From: Alphaproteobacteria bacterium
Lineage (GTDB): Bacteria; Pseudomonadota; Alphaproteobacteria; Rhizobiales; Xanthobacteraceae
Direction: 5' to 3'
Length of the DNA: 51,728 nucleotides
Assembly: GCA_005885285.1 (NCBI GenBank)
Contig: VAZG01000184.1
Coordinates: 1-51,728 of the forward strand
In this document: one piece after another, positions 16,573 through 26,322 of the stretch
Layout: each line of letters opens with the position of its first letter
How positions within the stretch are numbered: position 1 is the first letter of the stretch
Notes under the pieces: generated by a model
What the model was told of the DNA's origin: nothing
What the model saw: the letters and a program-made list of their open reading frames with translations, nothing else
Database searches by the model: none
Position numbers and translations under genes: made by a program

Positions 16573-18059
16573 CCGGCTGCTCGCGCAAGGCGGCTGTGCT
16601 TCGCGCCGTAGGCGAAATAGATCGCAAGCCCGATCGCAAGCCATACCGCCAGCCGCAGCCAGGTATCGACCGGCAGGCCCAGCATCAGAAAGATCGAGGT
16701 CGCAGCGCCCGCCGGCGCCACGATCCAGATCAAGGGCGCGCGGAACGGACGCTGCAAGGCCGGATCGGCGATCCGCAACACCAGCGTTCCGACCGAGACG
16801 GCCGCGAACGCGAACAGCGTTCCGATGCTGACGAGTTCTCCGACAAGGCCGATCGGCAACAGGCCCGCAAGGACGGCGACGATAGCCCCGGAGCCGATCG
16901 TCGAAACATGCGGGGTGTGGAAGCGCGGATGGATTTTCGCCGCGGCCGGCGGCAGCAAGCCGTCATGTGCCATGGCGCGGAAGATACGGGGCTGGGCGAG
17001 CAGCATCACCAGGATGACCGACGTCAGGCCGAGCACGATCCCAAGCTTGATCAGCGGAGCGAGCCAGCCGATGCCGGCAGCATCGATCCCGACCGCAATC
17101 GGGTCAGGCACGTTCAATCGATCGTAGGGAACGATGCCCGTCAGGACGAAGGCGACGGCGACGTAAAGCATCGTGCAAATGACGAGCGAGCCGAGGATGC
17201 CGATCGGCATGTCCCGGTTCGGTGTGTTCGCTTCCTGCGCGGCCGTCGAGACCGCATCGAAGCCGATATAGGCGAAGAACACCACGGCGGCACCGCGGAT
17301 CACGCCCGACCAGCCATAGACGCCAGTGCCGGCATTCGGCGGAATGAACCGCCCGTCAGGATTGGCCGCTGTCACCCAGTTCGCCGTGCTGAACGCGTGC
17401 GCGGCGAAAATGATGAAGAGGAAAATGACCGTCAATTTGACGGCAACGATGAAATCGTTGAAACGCGCCGATTCCCTGATGCCGATCACCAGCAGGGTTG
17501 TGATCACGACTATGACCGCAACCGCCGGGACATTCAAGATGGCACCGGTTGCGGACCATGCGTGCTGCGCGGGGTCGTAAGCCAGCGGCGCAGAGACAAA
17601 CTGCGCCGGCGGATTCAGGCCGAAGTCTTTTGCCAAGCTCACGGCATAGCCGGACCAGCCGATCGCAACCGTGATGGCGCCGACCGCATATTCGAGGATC
17701 AGATCCCACCCGATGATCCACGCCATCAATTCGCCGAGCGTCGCGTAGGCATAGGTATAGGCGCTCCCGCTGATCGGGACGGTCGAGGCCATTTCGGCGT
17801 AGCAAAGTCCGGCGAATCCGCAAGCCACCGCCCCCAGTGCAAACGACAGCGTCACTGCGGGGCCTGCATTGGCGGCGGCCGCGTGCCCGGTGAGCACAAA
17901 GATGCCAGCGCCGATGACGCCGCCAACTCCCAGCGTGACGAGATTGAGCGCCGAAAGCGTACGTCGCAAGGGCCGCACTTCCGCGTCGACACCGGCGTGG
18001 GCTGCTTCCGCTACCAGCTCGACGATCGATTTTCTGGCCCAGACATCGGTCAAAACCAT
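16569..18059 (-). CDS. APC-superfamily amino-acid permease (CAT-like)
   Basis: Inner-membrane permease of 496 aa with about 12 helices or more. The first helix [20 protein letters not shown] is the APC substrate-binding GxG segment, followed by [20 protein letters not shown] and [40 protein letters not shown] is the signature of the cationic amino-acid transporter (CAT, YfnA-like) branch. It probably imports amino acids with protons. The ATG at 18059 is used. It is transcribed toward the SDR operon and follows a sorbosone-dehydrogenase-like gene on the same strand at 57 nt, so the two might be co-transcribed, although no functional link is obvious. Confidence 0.93.
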   Translation of the reverse strand: MVLTDVWARKSIVELVAEAAHAGVDAEVRPLRRTLSALNLVTLGVGGVIGAGIFVLTGHAAAANAGPAVTLSFALGAVACGFAGLCYAEMASTVPISGSAYTYAYATLGELMAWIIGWDLILEYAVGAITVAIGWSGYAVSLAKDFGLNPPAQFVSAPLAYDPAQHAWSATGAILNVPAVAVIVVITTLLVIGIRESARFNDFIVAVKLTVIFLFIIFAAHAFSTANWVTAANPDGRFIPPNAGTGVYGWSGVIRGAAVVFFAYIGFDAVSTAAQEANTPNRDMPIGILGSLVICTMLYVAVAFVLTGIVPYDRLNVPDPIAVGIDAAGIGWLAPLIKLGIVLGLTSVILVMLLAQPRIFRAMAHDGLLPPAAAKIHPRFHTPHVSTIGSGAIVAVLAGLLPIGLVGELVSIGTLFAFAAVSVGTLVLRIADPALQRPFRAPLIWIVAPAGAATSIFLMLGLPVDTWLRLAVWLAIGLAIYFAYGAKHSRLARAAG

Positions 18060-18116
18060 GCCTCCGGAACGCGTCCACTCGCACGATCAACCGTCAACAG
18101 CAGCTCCACAAGACAA

Positions 18117-19451
18117 TTAGTGGCTGATCCGCCAGATAGTTCCATTGCCGTCTTCCGAAACCAGCAATGCGCCGTCGTGCGCGATTGCGACGCCGACCGG
18201 ACGGCCCCATACCTCGGTGCCGTTGACCACGAAGCCGGTAACAAAGTCCTCGTATTCGCCGGTCGGCACACCGTCTTTCAGACGGATGCGGACGATCTTG
18301 TAGCCGGTTCGCCTCGACCTGTTCCAGGAGCCATGCTCGGCCGCGAAGGCGTCACCACGATATTCCGAAGGGAAATTGGTACCCTCGTAAAATATCAGTC
18401 CCATTGATGCCGAATGAGCCTGGATCAGCACGTCGGGGATGGTGACCTTGCCCTTGAGATCGGGCCGCTCGCCCGCATGCCGGGGGTCTTCATTGCCGCC
18501 GATATAAAACCACGGCCATCCATAGAACGCATTTTCGCTGATCCGGGTCACGTAGTCGGGCACCAAATTGTCGCCGAAGCCGTCGCGCTCGTTGGTGGAG
18601 CACCACGGCGTGCCGCTCTGAGGCTGGATGGCGAGGCCGACGCAATTGCGGATGCCGCTTGCGAATATCTTTTGGTCTTTGCCATCGGGATCAAAGGACA
18701 ACACTGCCGCGCGATCGGCTTCGTAACTCCAGGCGGCGCCGAGCGCATGGCGGCTGGTCCATGACTTAAGCCCGCCAGGAGGCGCGCCCAGCTCCTCGCC
18801 ATCATTGCCGGCAGATCCCACCGAGACCAGCATCCGCTTGCCATCTGCCGTAAAGACAATATCGCGGGTCGAATGACCGGATCCATGTGGGAGATTTGCA
18901 ACGACGGTCTTGGGCGGACCAGACGCCTTCAGATCGCCTGCGCGATAGGCAAAGCGCACGACACTGTCGGTGTTGGCGACATATACCCATTGCGGATTAT
19001 CGCCGCGCGGGAAGAACGCAATTCCAAACGGGCTGTGCAGCCCGCTCGCAAAGATCTCGTTCCCGACCGGCTTGGCCGTGCCGTCCGGGAGGCGAAGAAC
19101 ACGAATACGGCCAGCGTGTGTTTCGGCAACAAAGATGTCTGCATTTGGCGCGACCCTGACGATGCGAGGTCCGCGCAATCCTTCCGCAAGCAATTCGACC
19201 TTGAAGCCGGGCGGCACTTGCGGCGCCGCGCCAGGGGGTCGCGCGACGATCTGGGAGACATTGGCCGCCGAAGGGGTCGCGCCAGGTTTCGGCAGGTCCT
19301 CGGGCCTGATCAGGCGGATCGTGCCGGGCTTGTCGCGTTGCCAATCGCCGAATGCCTCCTTGCCGTGCAGTGATTGAGCCGTCGCCATGCCACCAAGGGT
19401 CGCAAACCATGACAGTGCGGACACAGCCGTCAGCATCGAACTTTTTTGCAT
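18117..19451 (-). CDS. secreted sorbosone/PQQ-type sugar dehydrogenase-like protein
   Basis: Exported six-bladed beta-propeller of 444 aa, like L-sorbosone dehydrogenase and soluble PQQ glucose dehydrogenase, which oxidise sugars in the periplasm. The signal peptide runs from MQKSSMLTAVSALSWF to about MATAQS. Propeller phrases include GLRGPRIVRVAPNADIFVAE, GLHSPFGIAFFPRGDNPQWV, FASGIRNCVGLAIQPQSG, GWPWFYIGG and FAAEHGSWNRSRRTGYKIVR. The ATG at 19451 was preferred over an ATG eight codons upstream because AGGAA lies six bases before it and the signal peptide begins there. It is divergent from the ThDP-enzyme gene. Confidence 0.88.
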   Translation of the reverse strand: MQKSSMLTAVSALSWFATLGGMATAQSLHGKEAFGDWQRDKPGTIRLIRPEDLPKPGATPSAANVSQIVARPPGAAPQVPPGFKVELLAEGLRGPRIVRVAPNADIFVAETHAGRIRVLRLPDGTAKPVGNEIFASGLHSPFGIAFFPRGDNPQWVYVANTDSVVRFAYRAGDLKASGPPKTVVANLPHGSGHSTRDIVFTADGKRMLVSVGSAGNDGEELGAPPGGLKSWTSRHALGAAWSYEADRAAVLSFDPDGKDQKIFASGIRNCVGLAIQPQSGTPWCSTNERDGFGDNLVPDYVTRISENAFYGWPWFYIGGNEDPRHAGERPDLKGKVTIPDVLIQAHSASMGLIFYEGTNFPSEYRGDAFAAEHGSWNRSRRTGYKIVRIRLKDGVPTGEYEDFVTGFVVNGTEVWGRPVGVAIAHDGALLVSEDGNGTIWRISH

Positions 19452-19511
19452 CTTCTTTCCTCGCAGGCTGTGCACGCGCAGATAACGATTATCTTCTCTA
19501 AACGTTCATGT

Positions 19512-19532
19512 TGATCACTTTGCCCTGATCAC
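19512..19532. promoter_or_regulatory. paired TGATCAC direct repeat between divergent genes
   Basis: TGATCAC occurs at 19512-19518 and 19526-19532, a 14-base period, in the 171-bp gap between the sorbosone-dehydrogenase-like and ThDP-enzyme genes. Each copy contains the palindrome TGATCA. A regulator-binding site is possible, but nothing in the neighbourhood identifies the regulator. Confidence 0.3.
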
Positions 19533-19622
19533 AGGGTTGGCTGTGCATGCCCCACGCCGTAGCGCCCAAGATGATTTTCTGGCACAAAGCCCGTTCGACC
19601 GGACTGCACGGAGGTCAAGCGG

Positions 19623-21254
19623 ATGCGCACCAAGGGATCTGATGTTCTGGTCGCCGCGCTGGAAAACGAAGGTGTCCAGCGAATTTTTGCACTCCCGGGC
19701 GAAGAGAATCTTGATGTCATCGAGTCCTTGCGGAAGTCGCGAATTGAACTTGTTCTGACACGCCACGAACAGGCGGCCTCGTTCATGGCAGCGACACAGG
19801 GGCGCCTGACGGGGGCGCCCGGCGTCTGTCTCTCCACACTGGGACCCGGAGCACTGAATTTCACGACGGGTGCGGCCTACGCGTATCTCGGCGCTATGCC
19901 GATGATCATGATCACGGGGCAGAAGCCGATCAAGAGCGCGGGCCAGGCGCGGTTTCAACTGGTCGACATCGTCGGCACGATGCGGCCGCTGACCAAGATG
20001 ACGCGGCAGATCGTGTCCGCCGATTCCATTCCATCGCTGGTCCGCGAGGCGTTCCGGGTCGCCACCGAAGAACGGCCGGGACCGGTCCATCTCGAGTTGC
20101 CTGAGGACATTGCCGCGGAAGCCAGCACAGCTTCGGTGATCCCGCCGCATCAGATCGACAGGCCCGTGGCTTCGCCCGCGGCGCTGAAACGCGTCGTCGA
20201 TCTGATTCTGGGCGCCAGGCGTCCGCTGGTCATGATCGGCGCTGCGGGCAACCGGCCGCGGCTTGTCGAAGCGCTTTCCGATTTTGTCCGCAGAACGCAA
20301 ATTCCGTTCTTCAATACCCAAATGGGAAAAGGCGCAGTCACAGGCAATTCCGAATTGTATCTCGGCACTGCGGCGCTCTCGGAGCGAGACTACGTCCACG
20401 ACGCCATCGAACGCGCCGATCTCATTATTACGATCGGTCACGACACCGTCGAGAAGCCACCGTTCCTCATGGGCGACCGCGGACCGAAAGTCGCCTATGT
20501 CGGATATGTGTCGGCGACCGTGGAGGAGGTTTTCCATCCCGACGCAGAATTGATTGGCGATATCGGAACAAGCGTGAGCGCGCTTGCGGATGCGCTGCAC
20601 CAACGCATGAAGCCCGATCCGGAATTTCTCAGGCTGCGGGACGATATTCACGCGCACATCAACGAAAGAGCCGACGACAACCGCTTTCCAGTCATTCCTC
20701 AGCGTCTCGTGCATGACGTTCGCAGCGTCATCCCGGAAGACGGCATCGTCTGCCTCGACAATGGCATGTACAAGATCTGGTTTGCGCGCAATTATCGTAC
20801 TACCGTCGCCAACACGTTGTTGCTCGACAACGCGCTGGCAACCATGGGCGCCGGCCTTCCTTCCGCCATTGCAGCCAAGTGCCTCAATCCGCAAAAGCGC
20901 GTGCTGGCCGTATGCGGCGACGGCGGCTTCATGATGAACAGCCAGGAACTGGAAACCGCAGTTCGCCTGAAACTCGATCTCGTCGTTCTCGTGATCGAGG
21001 ATTCCGCCTACGGGATGATCCGCTGGAAGCAGGCGGTCGACGGATTTCCCGATTTCGGGATGACATTCGGCAATCCGGATTTCGTTGCCTACGCGGCATC
21101 CTATGGCGCGCGCGGGCACCGGATTGCCGCCACCTCGGAGCTGGTCCCGACGTTGCAGGACGCATTCAAGCAAGGCGGCATCCATCTGCTGGTTGTTCCG
21201 GTCGACTACAGCGAAAACATGCGCGTGCTGGTCGAGGAACTCGCAGGGCGCTAG
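19623..21254 (+). CDS. thiamine-diphosphate enzyme, AlsS-like acetolactate synthase
   Basis: A 543-aa ThDP-dependent enzyme of the acetohydroxyacid synthase group, which condenses two pyruvates to acetolactate. RHEQAASFMAATQGRLTG carries the catalytic Glu of the pyrimidine domain. The pyrophosphate domain has CGDGGFMMNSQELETAVRLK and ends VLVIEDSAYGMIRWKQ. That Asp aligns with the metal ligand of catabolic AlsS enzymes (which have ND or ID there) rather than the NN of anabolic IlvB, and no regulatory small-subunit gene is adjacent. Related malonate-semialdehyde or sulfoacetaldehyde enzymes cannot be fully excluded. The gene ends 6 nt before the convergent emrB-like gene. Confidence 0.85.
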   Translation: MRTKGSDVLVAALENEGVQRIFALPGEENLDVIESLRKSRIELVLTRHEQAASFMAATQGRLTGAPGVCLSTLGPGALNFTTGAAYAYLGAMPMIMITGQKPIKSAGQARFQLVDIVGTMRPLTKMTRQIVSADSIPSLVREAFRVATEERPGPVHLELPEDIAAEASTASVIPPHQIDRPVASPAALKRVVDLILGARRPLVMIGAAGNRPRLVEALSDFVRRTQIPFFNTQMGKGAVTGNSELYLGTAALSERDYVHDAIERADLIITIGHDTVEKPPFLMGDRGPKVAYVGYVSATVEEVFHPDAELIGDIGTSVSALADALHQRMKPDPEFLRLRDDIHAHINERADDNRFPVIPQRLVHDVRSVIPEDGIVCLDNGMYKIWFARNYRTTVANTLLLDNALATMGAGLPSAIAAKCLNPQKRVLAVCGDGGFMMNSQELETAVRLKLDLVVLVIEDSAYGMIRWKQAVDGFPDFGMTFGNPDFVAYAASYGARGHRIAATSELVPTLQDAFKQGGIHLLVVPVDYSENMRVLVEELAGR

Positions 21255-21260
21255 GCCGGC

Positions 21261-22880
21261 TCAATGCCCTTTCGCCGGTGCCCGTAGGTCGATCGTCTTG
21301 ATGGCGAACGCCAAGGGGATCATGACGAGGCCAACCATGGCAAGCGACCAGAATGCGTCCATATAAGCCAGCAGGTTGATCTGTTGCTGCAGCGACTGCC
21401 CGACCCAGGCGATCGCCTGCGACGCCGCATCGGATGCGTTCGACCCCCGGGCCTGGAAAAACCGTGTCATCGCATCGATCGTCTGCTGATAGCCGACATC
21501 TGAGGGCACGATGTGCTCGACCAGGCGGCTCTGATGGAATTGCTGGCGCTGCTGCCAAACCGTTTGCACCATCGCCACGCCCATCGATCCACCGAGGTTG
21601 CGCGCGACATTGATGAGCGCCGAGGCTTGATTGGTCTTGTCCGGCGGAATGCCCTGATACGATGCGGTCGTCACGGGCAGGAACAGGAGAGGAAGACCGA
21701 ATGCGAGATAAACGCGCGAAAGCGCGGCGTAGCCATAACTGATGTCGCCGGTGAGGCCCGTGAGATGCCACATCGAAAGGGCCGCGATGGATGCACCGGC
21801 GATGAGCAGATATCTCGGCTGCACGAAACCGATCAGCCTTCCCGTGATCGGCATCATGATCATGGTCACGACGCCGCCCGGTGAGAGCACCAGCCCCGCC
21901 AGCATCGCGGTGTAGCCGAGCTCAGTCTGCACGAATTGCGGCAGAATCTGCGTGGTAGCGATCACGATGGCGCCGGTACCGAGCATGAGCAGAAAGCACG
22001 TGCCAAAATGCCGGTGCCCCAACAGGCGAATGTCGACGATCGGATCGTCGCGCAGCAATTCCCAGAGCACCAGGGCGACCAGGCAAAATGCCGAGGTGAG
22101 CGCAAAACTTAAGATCAAATTCGAACCGAACCAATCATTGCGCTGACCCTCGTCAAGCACGAATTCCAGCGAGCCAAGGCCGATCGCGACCAGGATGAAG
22201 CCGATATAGTCGACGCGAAGGCCATTCTTCAGCAGTTCTCTTCGTTCTTCCTCCGCACTGGAAGGCTCGTTGACGAGTGTCCCGACCAGCACCAGCGAGA
22301 GCAGTCCCATCGGGACGTTGATGAGGAAGACCCAGTGCCAGGAATAGGTATCACTGATCCAGCCGCCGAGGGTCGGGCCGATCACCGGCGCGACCACCAC
22401 CGCGATGCCGTAGATCGCGAATGCCTGACCCCGCTTGTGGGGCGGGAAGGAGTCGGCGAGGATCGCCTGCTCGCTCGTCGCCATTCCTCCGCCGCCCAGC
22501 CCCTGGAGAATGCGGAACACGACCAGGGCTTGCAGGCTCCATGCCATTCCGCACAAGAGCGAAGCAACGGCGAACGTCGCGACACATAACATGTAAAAGC
22601 GCTTGCGGCCGATCACCGTCGACAGCCAGCCGGAGATCGACAGCACGATCGCGTTCGACACAAGATAGCTGGTGACGATGTAGGTGCTCTGGTCGATGCC
22701 GACCGCGAGTCCGCCGGCAATATAGCGCAGCGCGACGTTGGCGATCGTCGTATCGAGCACCTCCATGAAGGTCGCGATCGAAACGACGAAAGCGATGAGA
22801 TACGGATTGTGGCCGCCGGCCGCGGAGCGTTCCGGCGACCAGCTTCCCGAAGTGCCTCCGCCCTGCGCGATGTCGGTCAT
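21261..22880 (-). CDS. emrB: DHA2-family multidrug efflux MFS transporter (EmrB-like)
   Basis: A 539-aa, 14-helix major facilitator of the EmrB/QacA branch that exports hydrophobic drugs with proton antiport. VVSIATFMEVLDTTIANVAL is the first helix with the DHA2 Asp motif. GWLSTVIGRKRFYM is motif A, RILQGLGGGGMATSEQAIL motif B, and GIAVVVAPVIGPTLGGWI motif C. A long periplasmic loop with Gln-rich sequence (QQRQQFHQSR) precedes the last helices. The ATG at 22880 overlaps the upstream emrA stop by four bases (ATGA), so the adaptor and pump are translated together. The tripartite system would need an outer-membrane factor; none is adjacent. Confidence 0.94.
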   Translation of the reverse strand: MTDIAQGGGTSGSWSPERSAAGGHNPYLIAFVVSIATFMEVLDTTIANVALRYIAGGLAVGIDQSTYIVTSYLVSNAIVLSISGWLSTVIGRKRFYMLCVATFAVASLLCGMAWSLQALVVFRILQGLGGGGMATSEQAILADSFPPHKRGQAFAIYGIAVVVAPVIGPTLGGWISDTYSWHWVFLINVPMGLLSLVLVGTLVNEPSSAEEERRELLKNGLRVDYIGFILVAIGLGSLEFVLDEGQRNDWFGSNLILSFALTSAFCLVALVLWELLRDDPIVDIRLLGHRHFGTCFLLMLGTGAIVIATTQILPQFVQTELGYTAMLAGLVLSPGGVVTMIMMPITGRLIGFVQPRYLLIAGASIAALSMWHLTGLTGDISYGYAALSRVYLAFGLPLLFLPVTTASYQGIPPDKTNQASALINVARNLGGSMGVAMVQTVWQQRQQFHQSRLVEHIVPSDVGYQQTIDAMTRFFQARGSNASDAASQAIAWVGQSLQQQINLLAYMDAFWSLAMVGLVMIPLAFAIKTIDLRAPAKGH

Positions 22881-24061
22881 CGTACCCTGGTCCAGGGCAC
22901 GACCGACATGCCTGGCCCGACCGGCACGTCGGGCGGCCATTTGTCGACCGTGATCTTGACCGGCACGCGCTGCACCACTTTCACAAAATTGCCGGTGGCG
23001 TTCTCCGCCGGCAGCAGGCTGAAGGCCGTGCCCGAGCCGGGCTGCACCGAATCCACGCGACCGGTCAGCTTGCGGTCTGGATAGGCGTCGATGCTGAATT
23101 CGACCGGCTGGCCCGGACGCATGTCGGTGAGCTGCGTTTCCTTATAGTTCGCGACGATCCAGACTTCGTCCGGAACGAACATCGTCAGGCTCTGACCGGC
23201 GGTGACGAAGGTGCCTACCGCGCCGGTCAGCTTGACGACGCGGCCGGACTGAGCCGCTGTCACGCTGGTATATCCGAGGTTCAGCTTCGCTTGGTCGAGT
23301 TGCGCCTGCGCCTGCTGCAGCGAGGCGCGCGCGCTTTCAAGCTGGGCTTCCAGCGTCTTGATTCCCAGCTCCGCGGCGACCAGGGCGGCTTTGGCGCGAG
23401 CGGTATTGGCTTGCTGAGCCTGCAGATCGGAGCGCGTTTGCTGCTCGCGTTGAACGGTGCCGGCGCCTTTGTCGACCAGGTCCTTGGCGCGATCCTCTTC
23501 TTGCTGCGCGAACTTCAGTTGCGCTTGTGCTTGATCGAGCTGCGCTTTCGCCTGGTTGATCTGCTCGTGTTGGCTGTCGATCTGGGCTTGGATGTTGTCG
23601 ATGTTGGCCTGCGCCACGGAAACCTGGCCCTGCGCCTGATCGACTGCGATCTTGTAGTCGCGATCGTCGATCCGCGCCAACAGGTCGCCCGCGTTGACAT
23701 GCTGGTTGTCGGTGACCGGCACCTCGGTGACATAGCCGCCTACCTTCGGCGCGACCGAAAAGCTCCGCGCCGCAATGAAGGCATCGTCGGTGGATTCGTA
23801 GTGACGGACGCTGAGCCAGTAAACCAGGCCGCCGATCAAAGCGATAAGCAGCAGACAGAGACTGGCCGTCGCAACAATCCAGTGCTCGCGCAACCGGCCG
23901 CGCAGCGAGGGCGGCTTGCGCACTGCCTGCGATTGATCACTGGCCTCGCGGGCCTGCTCCGGCGCGGATTTTTGCGCGGGATCGCGCTCGGGCGGCTGTT
24001 TCTTTTCAGCAAATGTCCCGCGCTCTCTGGTCTGGGCATCCAATGATGGCACCTCGAGCAA
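22877..24061 (-). CDS. emrA: membrane-fusion protein of EmrAB-type efflux pump
   Basis: Periplasmic adaptor (HlyD/EmrA family), 394 aa from the first possible start. A charged cytoplasmic tail of about 60 residues leads to one membrane helix (IVATASLCLLLIALIGGLVY). A biotinyl-lipoyl half (SVAPKVGGYVTEVPVTDNQ), a very Gln/Ala-rich coiled-coil hairpin (about residues 145-270) and the returning half (LGYTSVTAAQSGRVVKLTGA, IVANYKETQLTDMRPGQPV) follow. The frame opens with TTG at 24061 with no clear ribosome-binding site; the GTG at 24052 or TTG at 24043 (after GAGG) are alternatives, so the first few residues are uncertain. It is coupled to emrB. Confidence 0.92.
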   Translation of the reverse strand: MLEVPSLDAQTRERGTFAEKKQPPERDPAQKSAPEQAREASDQSQAVRKPPSLRGRLREHWIVATASLCLLLIALIGGLVYWLSVRHYESTDDAFIAARSFSVAPKVGGYVTEVPVTDNQHVNAGDLLARIDDRDYKIAVDQAQGQVSVAQANIDNIQAQIDSQHEQINQAKAQLDQAQAQLKFAQQEEDRAKDLVDKGAGTVQREQQTRSDLQAQQANTARAKAALVAAELGIKTLEAQLESARASLQQAQAQLDQAKLNLGYTSVTAAQSGRVVKLTGAVGTFVTAGQSLTMFVPDEVWIVANYKETQLTDMRPGQPVEFSIDAYPDRKLTGRVDSVQPGSGTAFSLLPAENATGNFVKVVQRVPVKITVDKWPPDVPVGPGMSVVPWTRVR

Positions 24062-24174
24062 GGAAAACGCACGGCCAAGCCGTCGGTCGAGGTGGTAACC
24101 GCCCGGCTAGAGCTTCGTTCCCGGTGTCTCCCGGGCCGAGTGCTGGGGCGGTTCACGAACCACGGAAGTGGGAA

Positions 24175-24309
24175 CTAGGTGCGTGTGATCGGATGCGCGA
24201 TCGACGACGATGTCGCCGTGTGTACTTGCCTGATCGTGGTAGCCGTCGCAAATGCAACCGCAACACCGAAAGCAACCATGAATGCCGTCAAGGCGAATTT
24301 CGGGCCCAT
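24175..24309 (-). CDS. 44-aa membrane or secreted small protein ahead of emrAB
   Basis: A short gene: ATG at 24309, stop TAG at 24175-24177. A perfect AGGAGG lies seven bases before the ATG, stronger than the site of any neighbour, which is the main evidence that it is translated. The product begins MGPKFALTAFMVAFGVAVAF, a signal peptide or single membrane helix, followed by a short Thr/Ser-rich tail. It lies 114 nt upstream of emrA on the same strand, so it may be the first gene of that operon: a small pump-associated protein, or a leader ORF. I do not recognise a family. Confidence 0.6.
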   Translation of the reverse strand: MGPKFALTAFMVAFGVAVAFATATTIRQVHTATSSSIAHPITRT

Positions 24310-24720
24310 GATGCGGCCTCCTATCTTAGTCTCCTCCACCCCCCGCGCCCGCATATGGGCAGCCGGTGCAACGATTCAAATCCATGCGGGAACCTGACCC
24401 GCCAACAGGAGCGCCTTGCGTTCGCGATTCCCTGGTGCGGTCTTGAGGTGCCGTCCCCAAAAGGACCCCGGTTCCAAATTGGGACGGCGCCATGCACGCG
24501 AGCACGGCCTCGCCGCGCAGAAACAGTTCGACGAAAGATTTATTGAACCGGCCGGAACCCGCATCGACGGGCGGAGTTGTTCCACTTCTGCCAAATCGAG
24601 CGGGTTCCAATTTCTCACTGCTATTTATCTTATTGCTTGATTTGGCATTTTTATGAAGCTTCTATGCCGAACGTTGCAGCGCAGATTCAGATCGGCGATG
24701 CATTTTGCGGGGGGAATGTC
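24310..24720. other. 411-bp intergenic region before the poly-HAMP kinase
   Basis: Divergent promoter region between the small ORF/emrAB and the kinase gene. A locally AT-rich tract occurs around 24612-24665, about 60-110 nt before the kinase start, and could hold its promoter. No gene is supported. I found no clear GGAAC-N16/17-CGTT general-stress promoter at accepted spacing. Confidence 0.45.
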
Positions 24721-26322
24721 ATGAGCGATCTTGATCCCGGAGCAACCGCGCCGCCCGCCCGTCCCATCCCGATGCGAAAACCAAACGGCGACGCGGCCCC
24801 GGATTCGCGGCAAGATCTATTGCACGCGCTGCAGGCGATGCGCAGCGGCGACTTCTCGGTACGAATGTCGGGCGATCAACTCGGGATCGACGGCAAGATC
24901 GCCGATACTTTCAACGAGATCATCGCAGCCAATCAACGCATGGCGCAGCAGCTCGAGCGCGTCGGCCAGGTTGTCGGCCGCGAAGGCAAGACGCGGCAGC
25001 GCGTCAGATTTGGCCTTGCCTCCGGCTCATGGGCCGACATGGAAAGCTCCGTCAATACGCTGATCGACGATCTCTTGTGGCCGACCCGCGAAGTGACGCG
25101 CGCGGTCGCCGCTGTCGCGCAAGGCGACCTCCTGCAAACCGTGGAGCTTGACGTCGACGGCCGCCCGCTGGGCGGCGAATTCTTGCAGTCGGCCAACATC
25201 GTCAACACGATGATCAAGCAACTCAGCGTGTTCACCTCGGAAGTGACCCGTGTGGCGCGCGAAGTCGGCACCGAAGGCAAGCTCGGCGGCCAGGCCCAAG
25301 TGCCGGAAGTGACCGGCGTGTGGAAGGACCTGACCGAGAGCGTCAACTCGATGGCCAACAATTTGACCGGCCAGGTTCGCAACATCGCCGAGGTGACGAT
25401 CGCGGTCGCCAATGGCGACCTCTCCAAGAAGATCACGGTGGACGTCCGCGGCGAGATCCTGCAGCTGAAGGAAGCCATCAACACGATGGTGGACCAGCTT
25501 CGCTCCTTCGCCTCTGAAGTCACCCGCGTCGCGCGCGAAGTCGGCACCGACGGCAAACTTGGCGGCCAGGCGATCGTGCCCGGCGTCGCCGGCACCTGGA
25601 AAGACCTGACCGACTCCGTGAACGCAATGTGCGGCAATCTCACCGCGCAGGTGCGCAACATCGCCAACGTCACCACGGCGGTTGCCCGCGGCGACCTCTC
25701 GCGCAAGATCACGGTGGATGTGCGCGGCGAAATCCTGGAATTGAAAGACACCATCAACACGATGGTCGACCAGCTCAACTCCTTCGCATCGGAAGTGACC
25801 CGCGTCGCGCGCGAAGTCGGCACCGAAGGCAAGCTCGGCGGTCAGGCCCAGGTGCCGGGTGTGGCCGGAACCTGGAAGGACCTCACCGATAACGTCAACT
25901 TCATGGCGAGCAATTTGACGGCGCAGGTGCGCAATATCGCCGACGTCGCCACCGCGATCGCCGGCGGCGACCTATCCAAGAAGATCACCGTGAACGTCTC
26001 GGGCGAAATCCTGCAATTGAAGGAGACGCTCAATACCATGGTCGACCAGCTCAACGCCTTTGCTGGCGAAGTGACGCGCGTGGCGCGCGGCCGCCGAGGC
26101 GGCCTTCGGTGCCGACCTCGCGCGCCACGCGCGTCGCGCGCGAAGTCGGCACCGAAGGCAAGCTCGGCGGCCAGGCGCTGGTGCGCGGTGTCGCCGGCAC
26201 CTGGAAGGACCTTACCGACAGCGTCAACTCGATGGCTTCGAATCTCACCGGCCAGGTCCGCAACATCGCCGAAGTCGCCACCGCGGTCGCCAAGGGCGAC
26301 CTGTCGAAAAAGATCACGGTGA
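24721..26322 (+). pseudogene. poly-HAMP hybrid kinase, 5' segment (frame broken near 26090)
   Basis: N-terminal part of a very large cytoplasmic hybrid histidine kinase. The ATG at 24721 ([15 protein letters not shown]) follows a G-rich site; earlier in-frame ATGs lack one. No membrane helix or signal peptide is present. After a Pro-rich lead come two degenerate HAMP-like modules (about residues 36-85 and 120-175). Three complete 92-residue units and the start of a fourth follow, each opening [11 protein letters not shown](E/D)GKLGGQ and closing NTMVDQL. At codon 457 the frame enters an inverted 53-nt insertion and reads Arg/Ala-rich nonsense to a stop at 26322. Removing the insertion joins it in frame to the segment ending at 30782. 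Confidence 0.85.

Noticed and set aside
16596..18407. A 603-codon plus-strand open frame opposite the amino-acid permease
   Set aside because: Arg/Asp/Gln-rich shadow translation of the permease gene, with no ribosome-binding site or domain.
24420..24640. Possible EcfG-type general-stress promoter before the kinase gene
   Set aside because: GGAAC occurs, but no CGTT follows at 16-17 bases.
26050..26140. Programmed frameshifting as explanation for the split kinase
   Set aside because: No slippery sequence is evident and the break is fully explained by a 53-nt inverted copy of a nearby unit.
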